Origin: Stappia sp. 28M-7
GTDB lineage: Bacteria; Pseudomonadota; Alphaproteobacteria; Rhizobiales; Stappiaceae
DNA length: 64,000 bases
Reading direction: 5' to 3'
Assembly: GCF_014252955.1 (NCBI RefSeq)
Contig: NZ_JACMIA010000001.1
Coordinates: 3,432,258-3,496,257 of the forward strand
Shown: one piece after another, positions 52,163-61,642 of the stretch
Layout: each line of letters begins with the position of its first letter
Position numbering within the stretch: the stretch's first letter is position 1
Position numbers and translations under genes: made by a program
Notes under the pieces: model-generated
The model's database searches: none
What the model was told of the DNA's origin: nothing
Seen by the model: only the letters and a program-made list of their open reading frames with translations

Positions 52163-52864
52163 TCAGACAGACCGCGTGATGCCGCCATCGACGCGCAGGT
52201 TCTGCCCCGTGATATAGCCGGCTCCGTCCGACAGCAGGAAGGCGACCGTGTCCGCCACTTCCTCCACCGTGCCATAGCGGCCCATGGGGATGCGCGCGCG
52301 GCGGTCCTCCTTCTCCGGCAGGCTGTCGATGAAGCCCGGCAGCACGTTGTTCATGCGGATGCCCTCGCCCGCATAGCGGTCGCAATAGAGCTTGGTGAAG
52401 GCGGCAAGCCCTGCGCGGAACACGCCCGAGGTCGGGAAAGCCGCCTCCGGCTCGAACGCCGCATAGGTGGAGATGTTGACGATGGCGCCGCGCCCCTGCG
52501 CCTGGAACTGCGGCGTCACCAGCCGGCACATCCGCACCACGTTGAGCAGGTAATAGTCCATGCCCAGGTGCCAGTCCTCGTCGCTGATCGCCAGCACCTC
52601 GCCCTTCGGCCCGTGGCCGGCGCTGTTGACGACGGCATCGATCCGCCCGAAGCGCGCCATCGCGGCTTCCACGAACCCGGCAAGATCCTTCGGCTCCAGG
52701 TTCGACCCGGTATGGCCGAGCCCGCCCAGTTCCTCGGCCAGCGCCGCGCCCTTGCCGCTGGACGACAGGATGGCGACGCGCGCGCCCTCGCCCGCCAGCT
52801 TGCGCGCGATGGCGGCGCCCATGCCGCTGCCTGCGGCGGTCAGAAGTACGACCCGATCCTTCAT
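52163..52864 (-). CDS. short-chain dehydrogenase/reductase, atypical active site
   Basis: A 233-residue SDR fold. Cofactor loop TAAGSGMGAAIARKLAGEGARVAIL (variant of TGxxxGxG), NSAGHG (NAG motif) and a C-terminal VEEVADTVAFLLSDGAGYITGQNLRVDGG are clear. After the catalytic-serine region (IVNISTYAA) the usual YxxxK is replaced by FPTSGVFRAGL, so Tyr and Lys are both missing at the expected positions. The protein belongs to the divergent SDR group with an Arg-Ala-Gly-Leu helix; its reaction is unknown. It ends 15 bp before the J-domain gene. Confidence 0.82.
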   Translation of the reverse strand: MKDRVVLLTAAGSGMGAAIARKLAGEGARVAILSSSGKGAALAEELGGLGHTGSNLEPKDLAGFVEAAMARFGRIDAVVNSAGHGPKGEVLAISDEDWHLGMDYYLLNVVRMCRLVTPQFQAQGRGAIVNISTYAAFEPEAAFPTSGVFRAGLAAFTKLYCDRYAGEGIRMNNVLPGFIDSLPEKEDRRARIPMGRYGTVEEVADTVAFLLSDGAGYITGQNLRVDGGITRSV

Positions 52865-53031
52865 GCTGTCCCCGAACTGCTTCGCCCGAACTGATTTGGC
52901 ATGACGCTCCCGACGAACGCCGACTCTCGTTTGCGTTCTAGCACAGACGGCCGGCCTCGCCACGCATCCGCCGGTCGCGGCGGGCGAGCCCGCTCCGGAA
53001 CGCCAGCCGGCGGCGGAGCGGGCCCGGCGCC

Positions 53032-54438
53032 TCAGATCTTCGGCATCGGGCCGGTCATCGACGCTGCATCGACGATCCGGTCGAACGTGGCTGCATCGAT
53101 ATGACCCAGCGCCAGCGCCGCCTCGCGCAGCGTCGTCCCCTCGTGATGCGCGTGATGGGCGATCGCCGCCGCCTTGTCGTAGCCGATCTCCGGCGTCAGC
53201 GCGGTGACCAGCATGAGCGAGCGGTTGACCGTCTCGGCGAGCCGCGCCTCGTCCGCCTCCATGCCCGCAACGGCGAAGCGTGCGAAATGCTCCATCCCGT
53301 CGGCGAGCATGCGGCAGCTTTCCACCACGTTGGAACCGAGCATCGGCTTGTAGACGTTCATCTCCAGCAACCCGCCGGCCCCGGCAAAGCCGCTGGCGAC
53401 ATCGAGGCCGATCACCTGCACGCTGAGCATGGCCAGCGCCTCGCACTGGGTCGGGTTGACCTTGCCCGGCATGATCGAGGAGCCCGGCTCGTTTTCCGGC
53501 AGCCGCAGCTCGGCAAAGCCGGCGCGCGGGCCGCAGGACAGCAGGCGGATGTCGTTGGCGATCTTGTGCAGCGACACCGCCAGCACCTTCAGCATGGACG
53601 AGGCCGCCACCATCGCGTCATGCGCGCCCATCACCGTGAACTTGTTCGCCGCCGCCTCGAAGGGCAGGCCGCAGCGGCGCGCCAGTTCTGCCGCGACCTT
53701 GCCGTCGAAGCCCTCCGGCGCGTTCAGCCCGGTGCCGACGGCCGTGCCGCCGATGGCCAGCTTCATCAGCCCCTTGAGCGCGAAGGCCAGCCGCTCGTCA
53801 TTGTCGTCCAGCATGCCGACATAGCCGGCGAACTCCTGGCCGAGCGTCATCGGCACCGCGTCCTGCATGTGCGTGCGGCCGATCTTCACCAGCCCCTGCC
53901 AGGCATGCGCCTTTTCGGCCAGCGCATCGCGCAGCACCTTCAGCGCCGGCCGCACCCGGTTGGCGATCATCAGCGCCGCCGCCACGTTCAGCGCGGTCGG
54001 CACCACGTCGTTGGAGGACTGCGAGCGGTTGACGTGATCGTTGGGATGGACAGGATCCTTGGAGCCGATCCGCCCGCCGCTAAGCTCGATGGCCCGGTTG
54101 GCGATCACCTCGTTGACGTTCATGTTCGCCTGCGTGCCCGAGCCGGTCATCCACACATGCAAGGGGAACTCGCCGTCGTGCCGGCCGCCGACCACTTCCT
54201 CGGCCGCCTCGACGATCAGGTCGGCACGCTTTTGGTCCAGCACGCCGATCTGCGCATTGGCCATCGCCGCCGCCCGCTTGATCTCGGCCAGCGCGTGAAT
54301 GATCTCCAGCGGGAACGGGTCGCGTCCGATGGCGAAGTGATGGCGCGCGCGCTCGGTCTGGGCGCCCCAGTAGCGGTCCGCCGGCACCTCCACCGCCCCC
54401 ATCGAGTCGGTTTCGGTACGCCTGTTGTCTGCGGTCAT
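53032..54438 (-). CDS. fumC: class II fumarate hydratase
   Basis: FumC interconverts fumarate and L-malate in the citric acid cycle; class II enzymes lack iron-sulphur clusters. The 468-residue protein has [79 protein letters not shown] and the signature [13 protein letters not shown]. Start [14 protein letters not shown] at 54438. It is divergent from the GGDEF-EAL gene (86 bp gap). Confidence 0.96.
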   Translation of the reverse strand: MTADNRRTETDSMGAVEVPADRYWGAQTERARHHFAIGRDPFPLEIIHALAEIKRAAAMANAQIGVLDQKRADLIVEAAEEVVGGRHDGEFPLHVWMTGSGTQANMNVNEVIANRAIELSGGRIGSKDPVHPNDHVNRSQSSNDVVPTALNVAAALMIANRVRPALKVLRDALAEKAHAWQGLVKIGRTHMQDAVPMTLGQEFAGYVGMLDDNDERLAFALKGLMKLAIGGTAVGTGLNAPEGFDGKVAAELARRCGLPFEAAANKFTVMGAHDAMVAASSMLKVLAVSLHKIANDIRLLSCGPRAGFAELRLPENEPGSSIMPGKVNPTQCEALAMLSVQVIGLDVASGFAGAGGLLEMNVYKPMLGSNVVESCRMLADGMEHFARFAVAGMEADEARLAETVNRSLMLVTALTPEIGYDKAAAIAHHAHHEGTTLREAALALGHIDAATFDRIVDAASMTGPMPKI

Positions 54439-54524
54439 GGTCTGCTCCGTCTTACCTTGCGTCACACTCCACCGGCGGGCGGATTCCGGGCGCATGATTC
54501 AATGTCTGGAAACCTTGCGATGTC

Positions 54525-56963
54525 ATGATCCGTCCCTGGACACTTTCACCGATGAGAACGGCGGCATCGCGCCGTGAGGGACGGGTCAGGTTGCGCAACC
54601 TAAAGACGTTGCTGGGCATCTTTGTGGGCTTTTTGATCGTTGCAGGTTTCGCCGGCACGATCCAGGCGGCAAATGTATTCTTTTCCAAGGCGATTTACAC
54701 CCGCGATGCCCAGGAAACCGCACGCCGGCTCGACCGCGACCTGAACCATCATCTCCTGAAGAACGACCGGGTTTCCGACGAGGAAATCGCCACCTTCGCC
54801 GACGAAAGCCTGCGCCGCTCCATCGACGGTGTGGACGGCAACGCTTCGGCGGGCAGCGGCAGGACGCGCACCGCTGACGCGCCGCGGCCGCAGCGTCCGG
54901 CTGCCAATCCCGCCAAGGTCGACCGCACCGCCTCCCTGGACGAATTCATGGAGGAGCTCGACCAGAGCGACCTGGCCCGCACCGTCGCCGTCCTGCGCTT
55001 CGCGCCGGGAACGGTGCTGCTGTCAGAGGCCTCCGTGCTGCCGCGCACCGATCCGCAGATGCTCGAGCGCCTCACCCCGCGCCTCGATACGCTCCTGCGC
55101 CATCTTGCCGCCGGCGAGCCGCGCGCGGTGGACGTTCCCTCCACGCTGCTCGGCACGAAACCCGAACCCACCCTGCTCGCCGTGCCGATTCGCAACGGCG
55201 ACACCATCGAGGGCGCCATCGTCCTGCTCTACGACCAGGCGACGACCGGCCTGTTCCTGAGCGAGGTGGTGCAGATCGCCATCGCCATTCTGATGGCGAT
55301 GATCTTCGTCGCGACCGGCCTTGCCGCCCTGTTCGTGTGGATGCGCTTCCGCGACCGGCTGAAGGCCAGCAAAACGATCCAGTTTCTTGCCCATCACGAC
55401 GCACTGACCGGCCTGCCCAACCGCACGGTGTTTTCCACCAAGCTGAACGAGGCGCTGCGGCTGGCCAGCGCCAAGGCCGGCAACATCTCGGTCATGCTGA
55501 TCGACGTGGACAAGTTCAAGGCCATCAACGACACCCACGGCCACGCGGCAGGCGATCTCTTCCTGCAGGTGATCGCCGACCGGCTGAGCAATGTCTTTGC
55601 CAGCCATCTTGTCGCCCGCCTGTCCGGCGACGAGTTCGCCGTGCTGATCGCCCGCGATCTCGACCGCCGGGCCGTGACCCAGCTTGCATCCTCGATGATC
55701 GCCGCCACGCGCATTCCCACCCGCATCGACGGCAAGGACATCCCGATCTCGCTCTCCATCGGCGTTGCCCAGGCCTCGGAGGCCGCCTGGCGCGCGTCCC
55801 GCCTGCTGCATTGCGCCGACCTTGCCCTCTACCGGGCCAAGCACTCGGGCCGGTCCACCTATATCTGGTACACCCCGGACATGGATGCGGAGGCCCAGAA
55901 GCGCAAACTGCTGGAGAGCGACCTGCGCAAGGCCCTGGCCCAGGACGAGTTCCGCCTGCTCTACCAGCCGCAATTCTCCCTGCGCGATCTGAAGCTGACG
56001 GGCTACGAGGCCCTGCTGCGCTGGGAGCACCCCGAGCGCGGCACCATCTCGCCGACGGTCTTCATCCCCATCGCCGAGGATGCCGGCCTCATCGAGGAGA
56101 TCGGCGCCTGGGTGCTGCTGCATGCCTGCACCGAGGCCGCGCGCTGGCGCGACACCTCGCTCACCGTCGCGGTCAACATCTCGCCTGCCCAGTTCCGTCC
56201 CGGCCGCACCGAGGAGCGCGTCTCCCATGCGCTCAACACCAGCGGCCTTGCTCCCGAGCGGCTGGAGGTGGAGATCACCGAGAGCCTGCTGATTTCCGAG
56301 ACCAACGCCGTCGTGAAGACGCTGACGCAGATCCGCCAGATGGGCGTGTCCGTGGCGATGGACGATTTCGGCACCGGCTATTCGAGCCTCAGCTATCTCT
56401 CGCGCTTCCCCTTCGACACGATCAAGATCGACCGGTCCTTCGTTGCCACCGTCGGCAAGAATCCGACGACCGACGCCATCATCGCCTCCATCGTCGGGCT
56501 GGGGCGCTCGCTCGAGGTCACCATCACGGCGGAAGGCGTGGAGGACGAGACCCAGGTGGCCCTGCTGCGCGCCGCCGGCTGCGACAAGGTGCAGGGCTTC
56601 CTGTTCGGCAAGCCGATGGACCTCACCGACCAGTCCGCCAGCGACACCATCGCCCTCGCCCAGCAGACGCGGTGCGAGCAGCTGCTGCTGGCCGCCCGCG
56701 AGACGGACCTGCCGCAGCTTCCGTTCGAGACGGCTGCGGAAGCCGGTGCGGACGCGGACGCCCCTCGCCTCACGGATGCGGATATCGACGCCTTTGCCAT
56801 GGACGCCGACGCGGATGCGGATGCGGGGGCAGGTTCTGGTGCGGTTGCCGATGACGATGCGGACACGGCCGACGCCGACGCCGAAACGTCAGACGAACGC
56901 GAAACGGCGAAGGACGAGGCCGGGGTCGCCGAGGGGCGGACCCGCGCCGTCGGCGCGGCCTGA
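54525..56963 (+). CDS. membrane GGDEF-EAL cyclic di-GMP protein with acidic tail
   Basis: An 812-residue protein predicted to make and/or break cyclic di-GMP. Two membrane helices (~27-49 and ~246-275) flank a periplasmic sensor region of unknown family (~50-245). GGDEF domain ~285-450 has SGDEF (367-371) in place of GGDEF and no RxxD inhibitory site. EAL domain ~460-705 has YEALLRWEHP, VEITES, DDFGTGYSSL, KIDRSF and TAEGVED, so phosphodiesterase activity looks intact. Residues ~736-800 are an Asp/Ala-rich tail. The start could also be ATG 54552. Confidence 0.9.
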   Translation: MIRPWTLSPMRTAASRREGRVRLRNLKTLLGIFVGFLIVAGFAGTIQAANVFFSKAIYTRDAQETARRLDRDLNHHLLKNDRVSDEEIATFADESLRRSIDGVDGNASAGSGRTRTADAPRPQRPAANPAKVDRTASLDEFMEELDQSDLARTVAVLRFAPGTVLLSEASVLPRTDPQMLERLTPRLDTLLRHLAAGEPRAVDVPSTLLGTKPEPTLLAVPIRNGDTIEGAIVLLYDQATTGLFLSEVVQIAIAILMAMIFVATGLAALFVWMRFRDRLKASKTIQFLAHHDALTGLPNRTVFSTKLNEALRLASAKAGNISVMLIDVDKFKAINDTHGHAAGDLFLQVIADRLSNVFASHLVARLSGDEFAVLIARDLDRRAVTQLASSMIAATRIPTRIDGKDIPISLSIGVAQASEAAWRASRLLHCADLALYRAKHSGRSTYIWYTPDMDAEAQKRKLLESDLRKALAQDEFRLLYQPQFSLRDLKLTGYEALLRWEHPERGTISPTVFIPIAEDAGLIEEIGAWVLLHACTEAARWRDTSLTVAVNISPAQFRPGRTEERVSHALNTSGLAPERLEVEITESLLISETNAVVKTLTQIRQMGVSVAMDDFGTGYSSLSYLSRFPFDTIKIDRSFVATVGKNPTTDAIIASIVGLGRSLEVTITAEGVEDETQVALLRAAGCDKVQGFLFGKPMDLTDQSASDTIALAQQTRCEQLLLAARETDLPQLPFETAAEAGADADAPRLTDADIDAFAMDADADADAGAGSGAVADDDADTADADAETSDERETAKDEAGVAEGRTRAVGAA

Positions 56964-56986
56964 CCGCGAGCGCCTGAAGCGCTGGC

Positions 56987-57529
56987 CTACATCGCCGCTG
57001 CGGCCCGCGCGGCCTGGTCGTAATGGCCGGAGACCGAGCGCAGCGTCGCGGCCAGCCGTGACAGCTCCATCTCGTCCATGCCCAGCCCCTTGACCGGGCC
57101 GACCAGCAGCGCCTCGCGCAGCCGGCGATACTCCATGCAGATCGCCTCGCCGGCGCGGGTGATCGCCACCGTCTTTTCCTTGCCGCGCTTGCCCGTCTCC
57201 ACCAGTCCGGCGGCGGCCAGCTTCTTCAGCGCATAGGTGACCGTGTGGGTGTCCTCGATGTTGAGCACCAGGCAGATATCGGCGAGCGACTTCGGCCGCC
57301 CGCGGTGATTGACCGAATGCAGCACCAACGTGTCGAGCGGGCTCATGCCCGGCGCCCCGGCCGCCGCCATGCAGCGGACCATCCAGCGGTGATAGGCGTT
57401 GACCATCATGGTCACCGCAAACTCGACCTCCGAAAGCGCCGGCATGGCGCCCGAGGCGAGATGGGCGGCAGACACGACCGGTCCGATACCCCCTTGCACA
57501 ATGTCTCCGGACTGGGTGCTGTCTGTCAT
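56987..57529 (-). CDS. MarR/winged-helix regulator
   Basis: A 180-residue protein with a winged helix at ~60-130 (MSPLDTLVLHSVNHRGRPKSLADICLVLNIEDTHTVTYALKKLAAAGLVETGKRGKEKTV). The MYR-like alpha-helical ends suggest dimerisation, as in MarR proteins. It lies between the convergent GGDEF-EAL gene and, 76 bp upstream, the racemase gene on the same strand. It may regulate the neighbouring catabolic module, but this is inferred from position only. Confidence 0.8.
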   Translation of the reverse strand: MTDSTQSGDIVQGGIGPVVSAAHLASGAMPALSEVEFAVTMMVNAYHRWMVRCMAAAGAPGMSPLDTLVLHSVNHRGRPKSLADICLVLNIEDTHTVTYALKKLAAAGLVETGKRGKEKTVAITRAGEAICMEYRRLREALLVGPVKGLGMDEMELSRLAATLRSVSGHYDQAARAAAAM

Positions 57530-57605
57530 GAAATTCCTGCCTGAATTGTTCGGGCCAAGGCTACGGCAGGGAGCTGCGAAAGAGCAACCATCCTTCCGGC
57601 TAACG

Positions 57606-58325
57606 CTAGGGCAGCGGATGGCGCCGCGGCACCAGACCGGAGTGGAACCAGGTCACGAAGCTCTCGATGGAATAGACCGGCACGCCCGTCGCCGCCCGGA
57701 TGTCGGCGGCATAGGGCACCATGTTGGTGCATTCCAGCACGATGGCGCCGACCTCCGGATTGCGCGCCAGCAGCGCCTGCGCCGCCTCCACGTTGTCGGC
57801 CCGGGCCGCCTCCACGTCGAGCGCCTCCTCGTTGTCGAGGATCGCGCGGGTGAACTCGCGCCCGCCCTCGGTTCCCATCACCGGCGTGTCGGCGGGGCAG
57901 CCGGCCGCCGCCAGATGCGCACCCGTCAGCGATCCGGCGGAGATCGTCAGGATGCCGGCGCGCTTGCCCGGCGGCAGCAAACGGTCGACCAGCGGCACCT
58001 GCATCAGGGAGGAGGCGGCAACCGGAACCTGGAGCGCGGCCTGCAGGTCGCGCTGGAACAGGGACAGAAATCCGCAATTGGTGGTGATGCCGTCGACCCC
58101 GTCGGCAACCAGCTCGCGCCCCGCGGCGATGAACGCATCGAGCAGCCCGCTCGCGCCCTGCCGCACCGCCCTGTCGGGCGTGGCATCGCGCACGATGCGG
58201 TAATGCACCGGGAACGGCCAGGTCAGCGCATTGCCCATGTCGCCGGGGATGCGGGGGAAGCGCGCCTCCAGCATCAGGATTCCCACCGCCGCGCCATAGA
58301 GCGCCTTGCCGCCATGCACCGTCAT
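57606..58325 (-). CDS. Asp/Glu/hydantoin racemase family protein
   Basis: A 239-residue protein of the two-cysteine racemase superfamily (aspartate, glutamate and hydantoin racemases). Both expected catalytic cysteines are present: ITTNCGFLS in the first half and LECTNMVPYA in the second. AGILTISAGSLTGAHL marks the start of the second lobe. The start ATG has GGGAGG upstream. It is divergent from a D-amino-acid dehydrogenase-like gene and close to a hydantoinase gene, so hydantoin or D-/L-amino-acid racemisation fits best. Confidence 0.82.
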   Translation of the reverse strand: MTVHGGKALYGAAVGILMLEARFPRIPGDMGNALTWPFPVHYRIVRDATPDRAVRQGASGLLDAFIAAGRELVADGVDGITTNCGFLSLFQRDLQAALQVPVAASSLMQVPLVDRLLPPGKRAGILTISAGSLTGAHLAAAGCPADTPVMGTEGGREFTRAILDNEEALDVEAARADNVEAAQALLARNPEVGAIVLECTNMVPYAADIRAATGVPVYSIESFVTWFHSGLVPRRHPLP

Positions 58326-58461
58326 TTCGCATCCTCCCGCCGAGACAATGCTGCTCCGACTGTCGCAAACCCTGCGTCAACCGAGCCCGAACCGCCTCAA
58401 TCCGAGGATTGGTGCACCTGAACGTCTGCAACACAAGGATCTTGCGCAGAATATTAAGAAC

Positions 58462-58483
58462 ATTTTGTCGATAAATTGTTGAC
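58462..58483. promoter_or_regulatory. candidate shared operator, copy 1
   Basis: The core TCGATAAATTGTTGAC (58468-58483), preceded by ATTTTG, lies in the 209-bp divergent region, 52 bp before the DadA-like GTG. With the next bases it forms an imperfect inverted repeat TTGTC...GACAA (58466-58486). A copy differing at one of 22 positions lies upstream of the hydantoinase gene (63023-63044). Confidence 0.6.
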
Positions 58484-58534
58484 AACAGAACCTGACCTCA
58501 CGACACTTGGCATAATTGGCCGGGGAGAGGCACT

Positions 58535-59797
58535 GTGCAGCAGCACGACAGTGGGCGTTTGCGGATTGTGGTGATCGGCGCGGGGATCGTCGGCGTCAGC
58601 GCCGCGCTCCGCCTCCAGGAAGACGGTCATCAGGTCACCCTTCTCGACCGTGCGGGCCCCGGCGAGGGCACCTCCCATGGCAATGGCGGCGTGCTCGCCT
58701 CCTGCGCCGTGGTTCCCGTCACCGTTCCAGGCCTGCCGGCCAAGGCGCCGCGCATGCTGATGGACCCGGACAGCCCGCTGTTCCTGCGCTGGTCCTACCT
58801 GCCGCGCCTGCTGCCCTGGCTTGCGAAATACCTTTCCCATTGCAACACGAGCGAAACCGAGCGCATCGCCCGCGCGCTGCTGCCGATCGTCGGCAACAGC
58901 CTCGACGAGCACCGCGCCCTGGCGGGCCGCACGGCGGCGAACCGCTGGATCGCCCCGTCCGACTATCTCTATGTCTACCGCGACCGCGCCGCCTTCGAGG
59001 GCGATGCCTTCGGCTGGCGGCTGCGGCGCGAGGCGGGCTTTTCCTGGCAGGAGATGGAGGGCGCCTCGCTCGGGGGCTACGACCCGCTGCTGGGCGATGC
59101 CAACCACTTCGCCGTCCGCCTTCCCGATCACGGCATCATCCGCGACCCCGGCCTTTACGTGAAGGATCTCGCCGCCGAGTTCGAGGCGCGCGGCGGCACG
59201 CTCCTGCGCGGCGCGCTGCAGGGCTTCGTGACCGAGAACGGCCGCCTCGCCTCCCTTGCCACCGATGGCGGACCGCTCGCCTGCGACCGCGCCGTGCTGG
59301 CGACCGGCGTGTGGTCCGGGCCGCTTGCCGACCAGCTCGGCATCTCCGTGCCGCTGGAGAGCGAGCGCGGCTACCATCTGGAGCTGGAGGCGCCGAGCGC
59401 GATGCCGCGCGCGCCCTTCATGTTCGCCTCCGCGAAATTCGTCGCCACCCCGCTGGAGGGGCGCATCCGCCTTGCCGGCGTCGTCGAGTTCGGCGGCCTT
59501 GCCGCGGGACCGGCCAAGGCGCCGTTCGAGCTTCTGGAGCGCCAGCTGCGCCGGGCCATGCCCGCGCTGCGCTGGGGCTCGACCCGTCAATGGATGGGAC
59601 ACCGGCCGGCGCCGGCCGATTCCATCCCCGTGATCGGGCCGTCGCCGGCATGCGGCGATGTCCTGATGGCTTTCGGCCACCATCATATCGGCCTGACCGG
59701 CGGTCCCAGGACCGGTCGCCTCGTTGCCGACATGATCGCGGGCCGCAAGCCGAATATCGACCCCACCCCCTATTCGCCCGCGCGTTTCGCTGTCTAG
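58535..59797 (+). CDS. DadA-like FAD D-amino-acid dehydrogenase
   Basis: A 420-residue flavoenzyme of the DAO/DadA family, which oxidises D-amino acids to 2-oxo acids. The FAD loop VVIGAGIVGVSAALRLQEDGHQVTLLDR is at ~12-39, GTSHGNGGVL follows, and the C-terminal region has GHRPAPADSIPVIG and AFGHHHIGLTGGPRTGRLVADMI. The start is GTG, set by GGGGAGAGG five bases upstream. Downstream are a TRAP transporter and a hydantoinase gene, so the substrate may be a D-amino acid released from a cyclic precursor. Confidence 0.88.
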   Translation: MQQHDSGRLRIVVIGAGIVGVSAALRLQEDGHQVTLLDRAGPGEGTSHGNGGVLASCAVVPVTVPGLPAKAPRMLMDPDSPLFLRWSYLPRLLPWLAKYLSHCNTSETERIARALLPIVGNSLDEHRALAGRTAANRWIAPSDYLYVYRDRAAFEGDAFGWRLRREAGFSWQEMEGASLGGYDPLLGDANHFAVRLPDHGIIRDPGLYVKDLAAEFEARGGTLLRGALQGFVTENGRLASLATDGGPLACDRAVLATGVWSGPLADQLGISVPLESERGYHLELEAPSAMPRAPFMFASAKFVATPLEGRIRLAGVVEFGGLAAGPAKAPFELLERQLRRAMPALRWGSTRQWMGHRPAPADSIPVIGPSPACGDVLMAFGHHHIGLTGGPRTGRLVADMIAGRKPNIDPTPYSPARFAV

Positions 59798-59896
59798 AGT
59801 GTGACCCATGGGCACTGGGCCAAGGGAATACCGACCAGAGACCTGGACTGCCGCGAGATCCGGAACAATCGGATCCCGGCCGATGGAGGACCAAAC

Positions 59897-60886
59897 ATGA
59901 CTGACCTGCTGAAGAGCACCACCGGCATCGTAACCGCCGCGCTTCTGGCTGCCTCTGCCGCTTCCCCGGCATTCGCCGCCGAGAAGTGGGACATGCCGCT
60001 CGCCTATCCGGCGACCAACTTCCATTCCGAGAACGCGGCCGCCTTTGCCGCCTGCGTCACCGAGGGCACCGGCGGCGAGATCGAGATCGTCACCCATCCG
60101 GGCGGCTCGCTGTTCGGCGGCGCTGACATCAAGCGCGCCGTGCAGACCGGCCAGGTGCCGATCGGCGAGCGCCTGCTTTCCGCGCATGCCAACGAGGACC
60201 CGATCTTCGGCGTCGACAGCATTCCCTTCCTCGCCACCTCCTTCGACGATTCCGTGAAGCTGTGGTCGGCCGCCGAAGGCGCGGTGGAAGAGGCGCTGGA
60301 CGGCCAGAACCTCGTTCTTCTCTACAGCGTGCCGTGGCCGCCGCAGGGCCTGTACTTCAACAAGGAAGTCAATTCCGGCGCCGACATGAAGGGCATCAAG
60401 TTCCGCGCCTACAATGCCGCGACCGCCAAGCTCGCCGAGCTGACCGGCATGCTCCCGGTGCAGATCGAGGCCGCCGAGGTTTCCCAGGCCTTCGCCACCG
60501 GCGTTGCCGAATCGATGATCTCCTCCGGCGCCACCGGCTACGACAGCAAGCTGTGGGAGAACGTCTCGCACTTCTACGCGGTCGACGCGTGGCTGCCGCG
60601 CAACTCGGTGATGGTCAACAAGGACACCTGGGCGGGCCTGTCCGACGAGACCAAGAAGGTCTTCACTGACTGCGCCGCCAAGGCTGAGGCCGACGGCCTG
60701 CAGAAGGCCAAGGACTACACCAAGCTGACGCTGGACGGCCTTGCCTCCAACGGCATGAAGGTGCTCCAGCCCAGCGACCAGCTCAAGGCCGACCTTGGCG
60801 TTGTCGGCGAGGCGATGACCGAAGAGTGGCTGAAGGCTGCCGGCGACAAGGGCAAGGCCATCGTCGACGCCTTCAAGGCCAACTAA
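59897..60886 (+). CDS. dctP: TRAP transporter substrate-binding protein DctP
   Basis: A 329-residue periplasmic binding protein that delivers an organic acid to the DctQM membrane parts. Signal peptide 1-27 (cleavage AFA-A). Family features include HPGGSLFGGADIKRAVQTGQVPIGE, PFLATSFDD, GLYFNKEVNSGADMKGIKFRAYN (which carries the substrate-carboxylate Arg region) and a C-terminal EEWLKAAGDKG. The start ATG at 59897 has GGAGGA six bases upstream. It lies 99 bp after the DadA-like gene, on the same strand. Confidence 0.92.
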   Translation: MTDLLKSTTGIVTAALLAASAASPAFAAEKWDMPLAYPATNFHSENAAAFAACVTEGTGGEIEIVTHPGGSLFGGADIKRAVQTGQVPIGERLLSAHANEDPIFGVDSIPFLATSFDDSVKLWSAAEGAVEEALDGQNLVLLYSVPWPPQGLYFNKEVNSGADMKGIKFRAYNAATAKLAELTGMLPVQIEAAEVSQAFATGVAESMISSGATGYDSKLWENVSHFYAVDAWLPRNSVMVNKDTWAGLSDETKKVFTDCAAKAEADGLQKAKDYTKLTLDGLASNGMKVLQPSDQLKADLGVVGEAMTEEWLKAAGDKGKAIVDAFKAN

Positions 60887-60921
60887 GCGGCGCGTTCCGC
60901 CGCCTCCGTCACCGACGGTCC

Positions 60922-60981
60922 GGGCGCGCTGCCGCTGGCAGGCGCGCCCGCCAGGACTGCCGCGACCTTGCGGTCGCGGCA
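60922..60981 (+). terminator. two stem-loops between dctP and dctQ
   Basis: Stem 1: GGGCGCGC / GCGCGCCC (60922-60929 with 60942-60949), extended by TCC-like TGCC/GGCA. Stem 2: TGCCGCGACC / GGTCGCGGCA with loop TTGC (60958-60981), perfect 10 bp. No T-tract follows, so these probably stabilise the dctP message or allow partial termination, giving more binding protein than permease. The rest of the 216-bp gap holds nothing I recognise. Confidence 0.55.
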
Positions 60982-61102
60982 GCACGCCGTCCCTGACAGC
61001 CGGGCTCCTGCCCGCGCAGGCCTGCCCGCCGGACCGCGCGCTTAGCGGCCCGGCCGGGGCAGTTGCGCCGTGGCCGGTCCGCAACAGACACGGAACACGA
61101 CC

Positions 61103-61636
61103 ATGATCGCACTCGGGCGCGGGCTCCGCCGCCTTCTCGACGGTTTGTATCTGGCCGGCGGCATGATCGCCGCGCTGGCGCTGGTCTCCATCCTCGCCAT
61201 CATCGTGGCGCAGATGATCGCCAGATGGACCGGCCTGATCTTCCCCGGCGCTGCCAGCTATGCCGGCTACGCCATGGCCTCGGCCTCCTTCTTCGCCTTC
61301 GCCCACGCGCTCAACCGCGGCGCCCATATCCGGGTCAGCCTGCTGCTCAGCGCCCTCGGCCGCCATCGCCGCTGGCTCGAGGTCTGGTGCTTCGGCATCG
61401 GCTCCGCCCTCACCTGGTACCTGTCGTATTACGCGATCAAGGCCGTGTACTGGTCGCGCAAGCTCAACGACATCAGCCAGGGCCAGGACGCCACGCCCCT
61501 GTGGATCCCGCAGATGGCCATGGCCGCCGGCGCCGTCCTTCTCGCCATCGCCATGACGGATCACCTGGTCCGCGTTCTCGTTCTCGGCTCGTCGGGCATC
61601 GTCGCCGACACGGTCGAACAGAGCCACGGGGAGTAA
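61103..61636 (+). CDS. dctQ: TRAP transporter small permease DctQ
   Basis: A 177-residue protein with four membrane helices: LYLAGGMIAALALVSILAIIV, YAGYAMASASFFAFAHAL, LEVWCFGIGSALTWYLSYYAI and MAMAAGAVLLAIAMT. The GAHIRVSLLL segment after helix 2 is the DctQ signature. It pairs with DctM six bases downstream. Confidence 0.9.
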   Translation: MIALGRGLRRLLDGLYLAGGMIAALALVSILAIIVAQMIARWTGLIFPGAASYAGYAMASASFFAFAHALNRGAHIRVSLLLSALGRHRRWLEVWCFGIGSALTWYLSYYAIKAVYWSRKLNDISQGQDATPLWIPQMAMAAGAVLLAIAMTDHLVRVLVLGSSGIVADTVEQSHGE

Positions 61637-61642
61637 GCCGCC

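Noticed and set aside
54525-54552. Choosing between ATG 54525 and ATG 54552 for the GGDEF-EAL gene
   Set aside because: Neither has a clear RBS; I kept the longer form but do not claim the nine extra residues are translated.
58479-58516. TTGACA inside the shared element used as -35 with CATAAT as -10
   Set aside because: Spacing is 26 bp in copy 1 and different in copy 2, so the conserved sequence is better explained as an operator.
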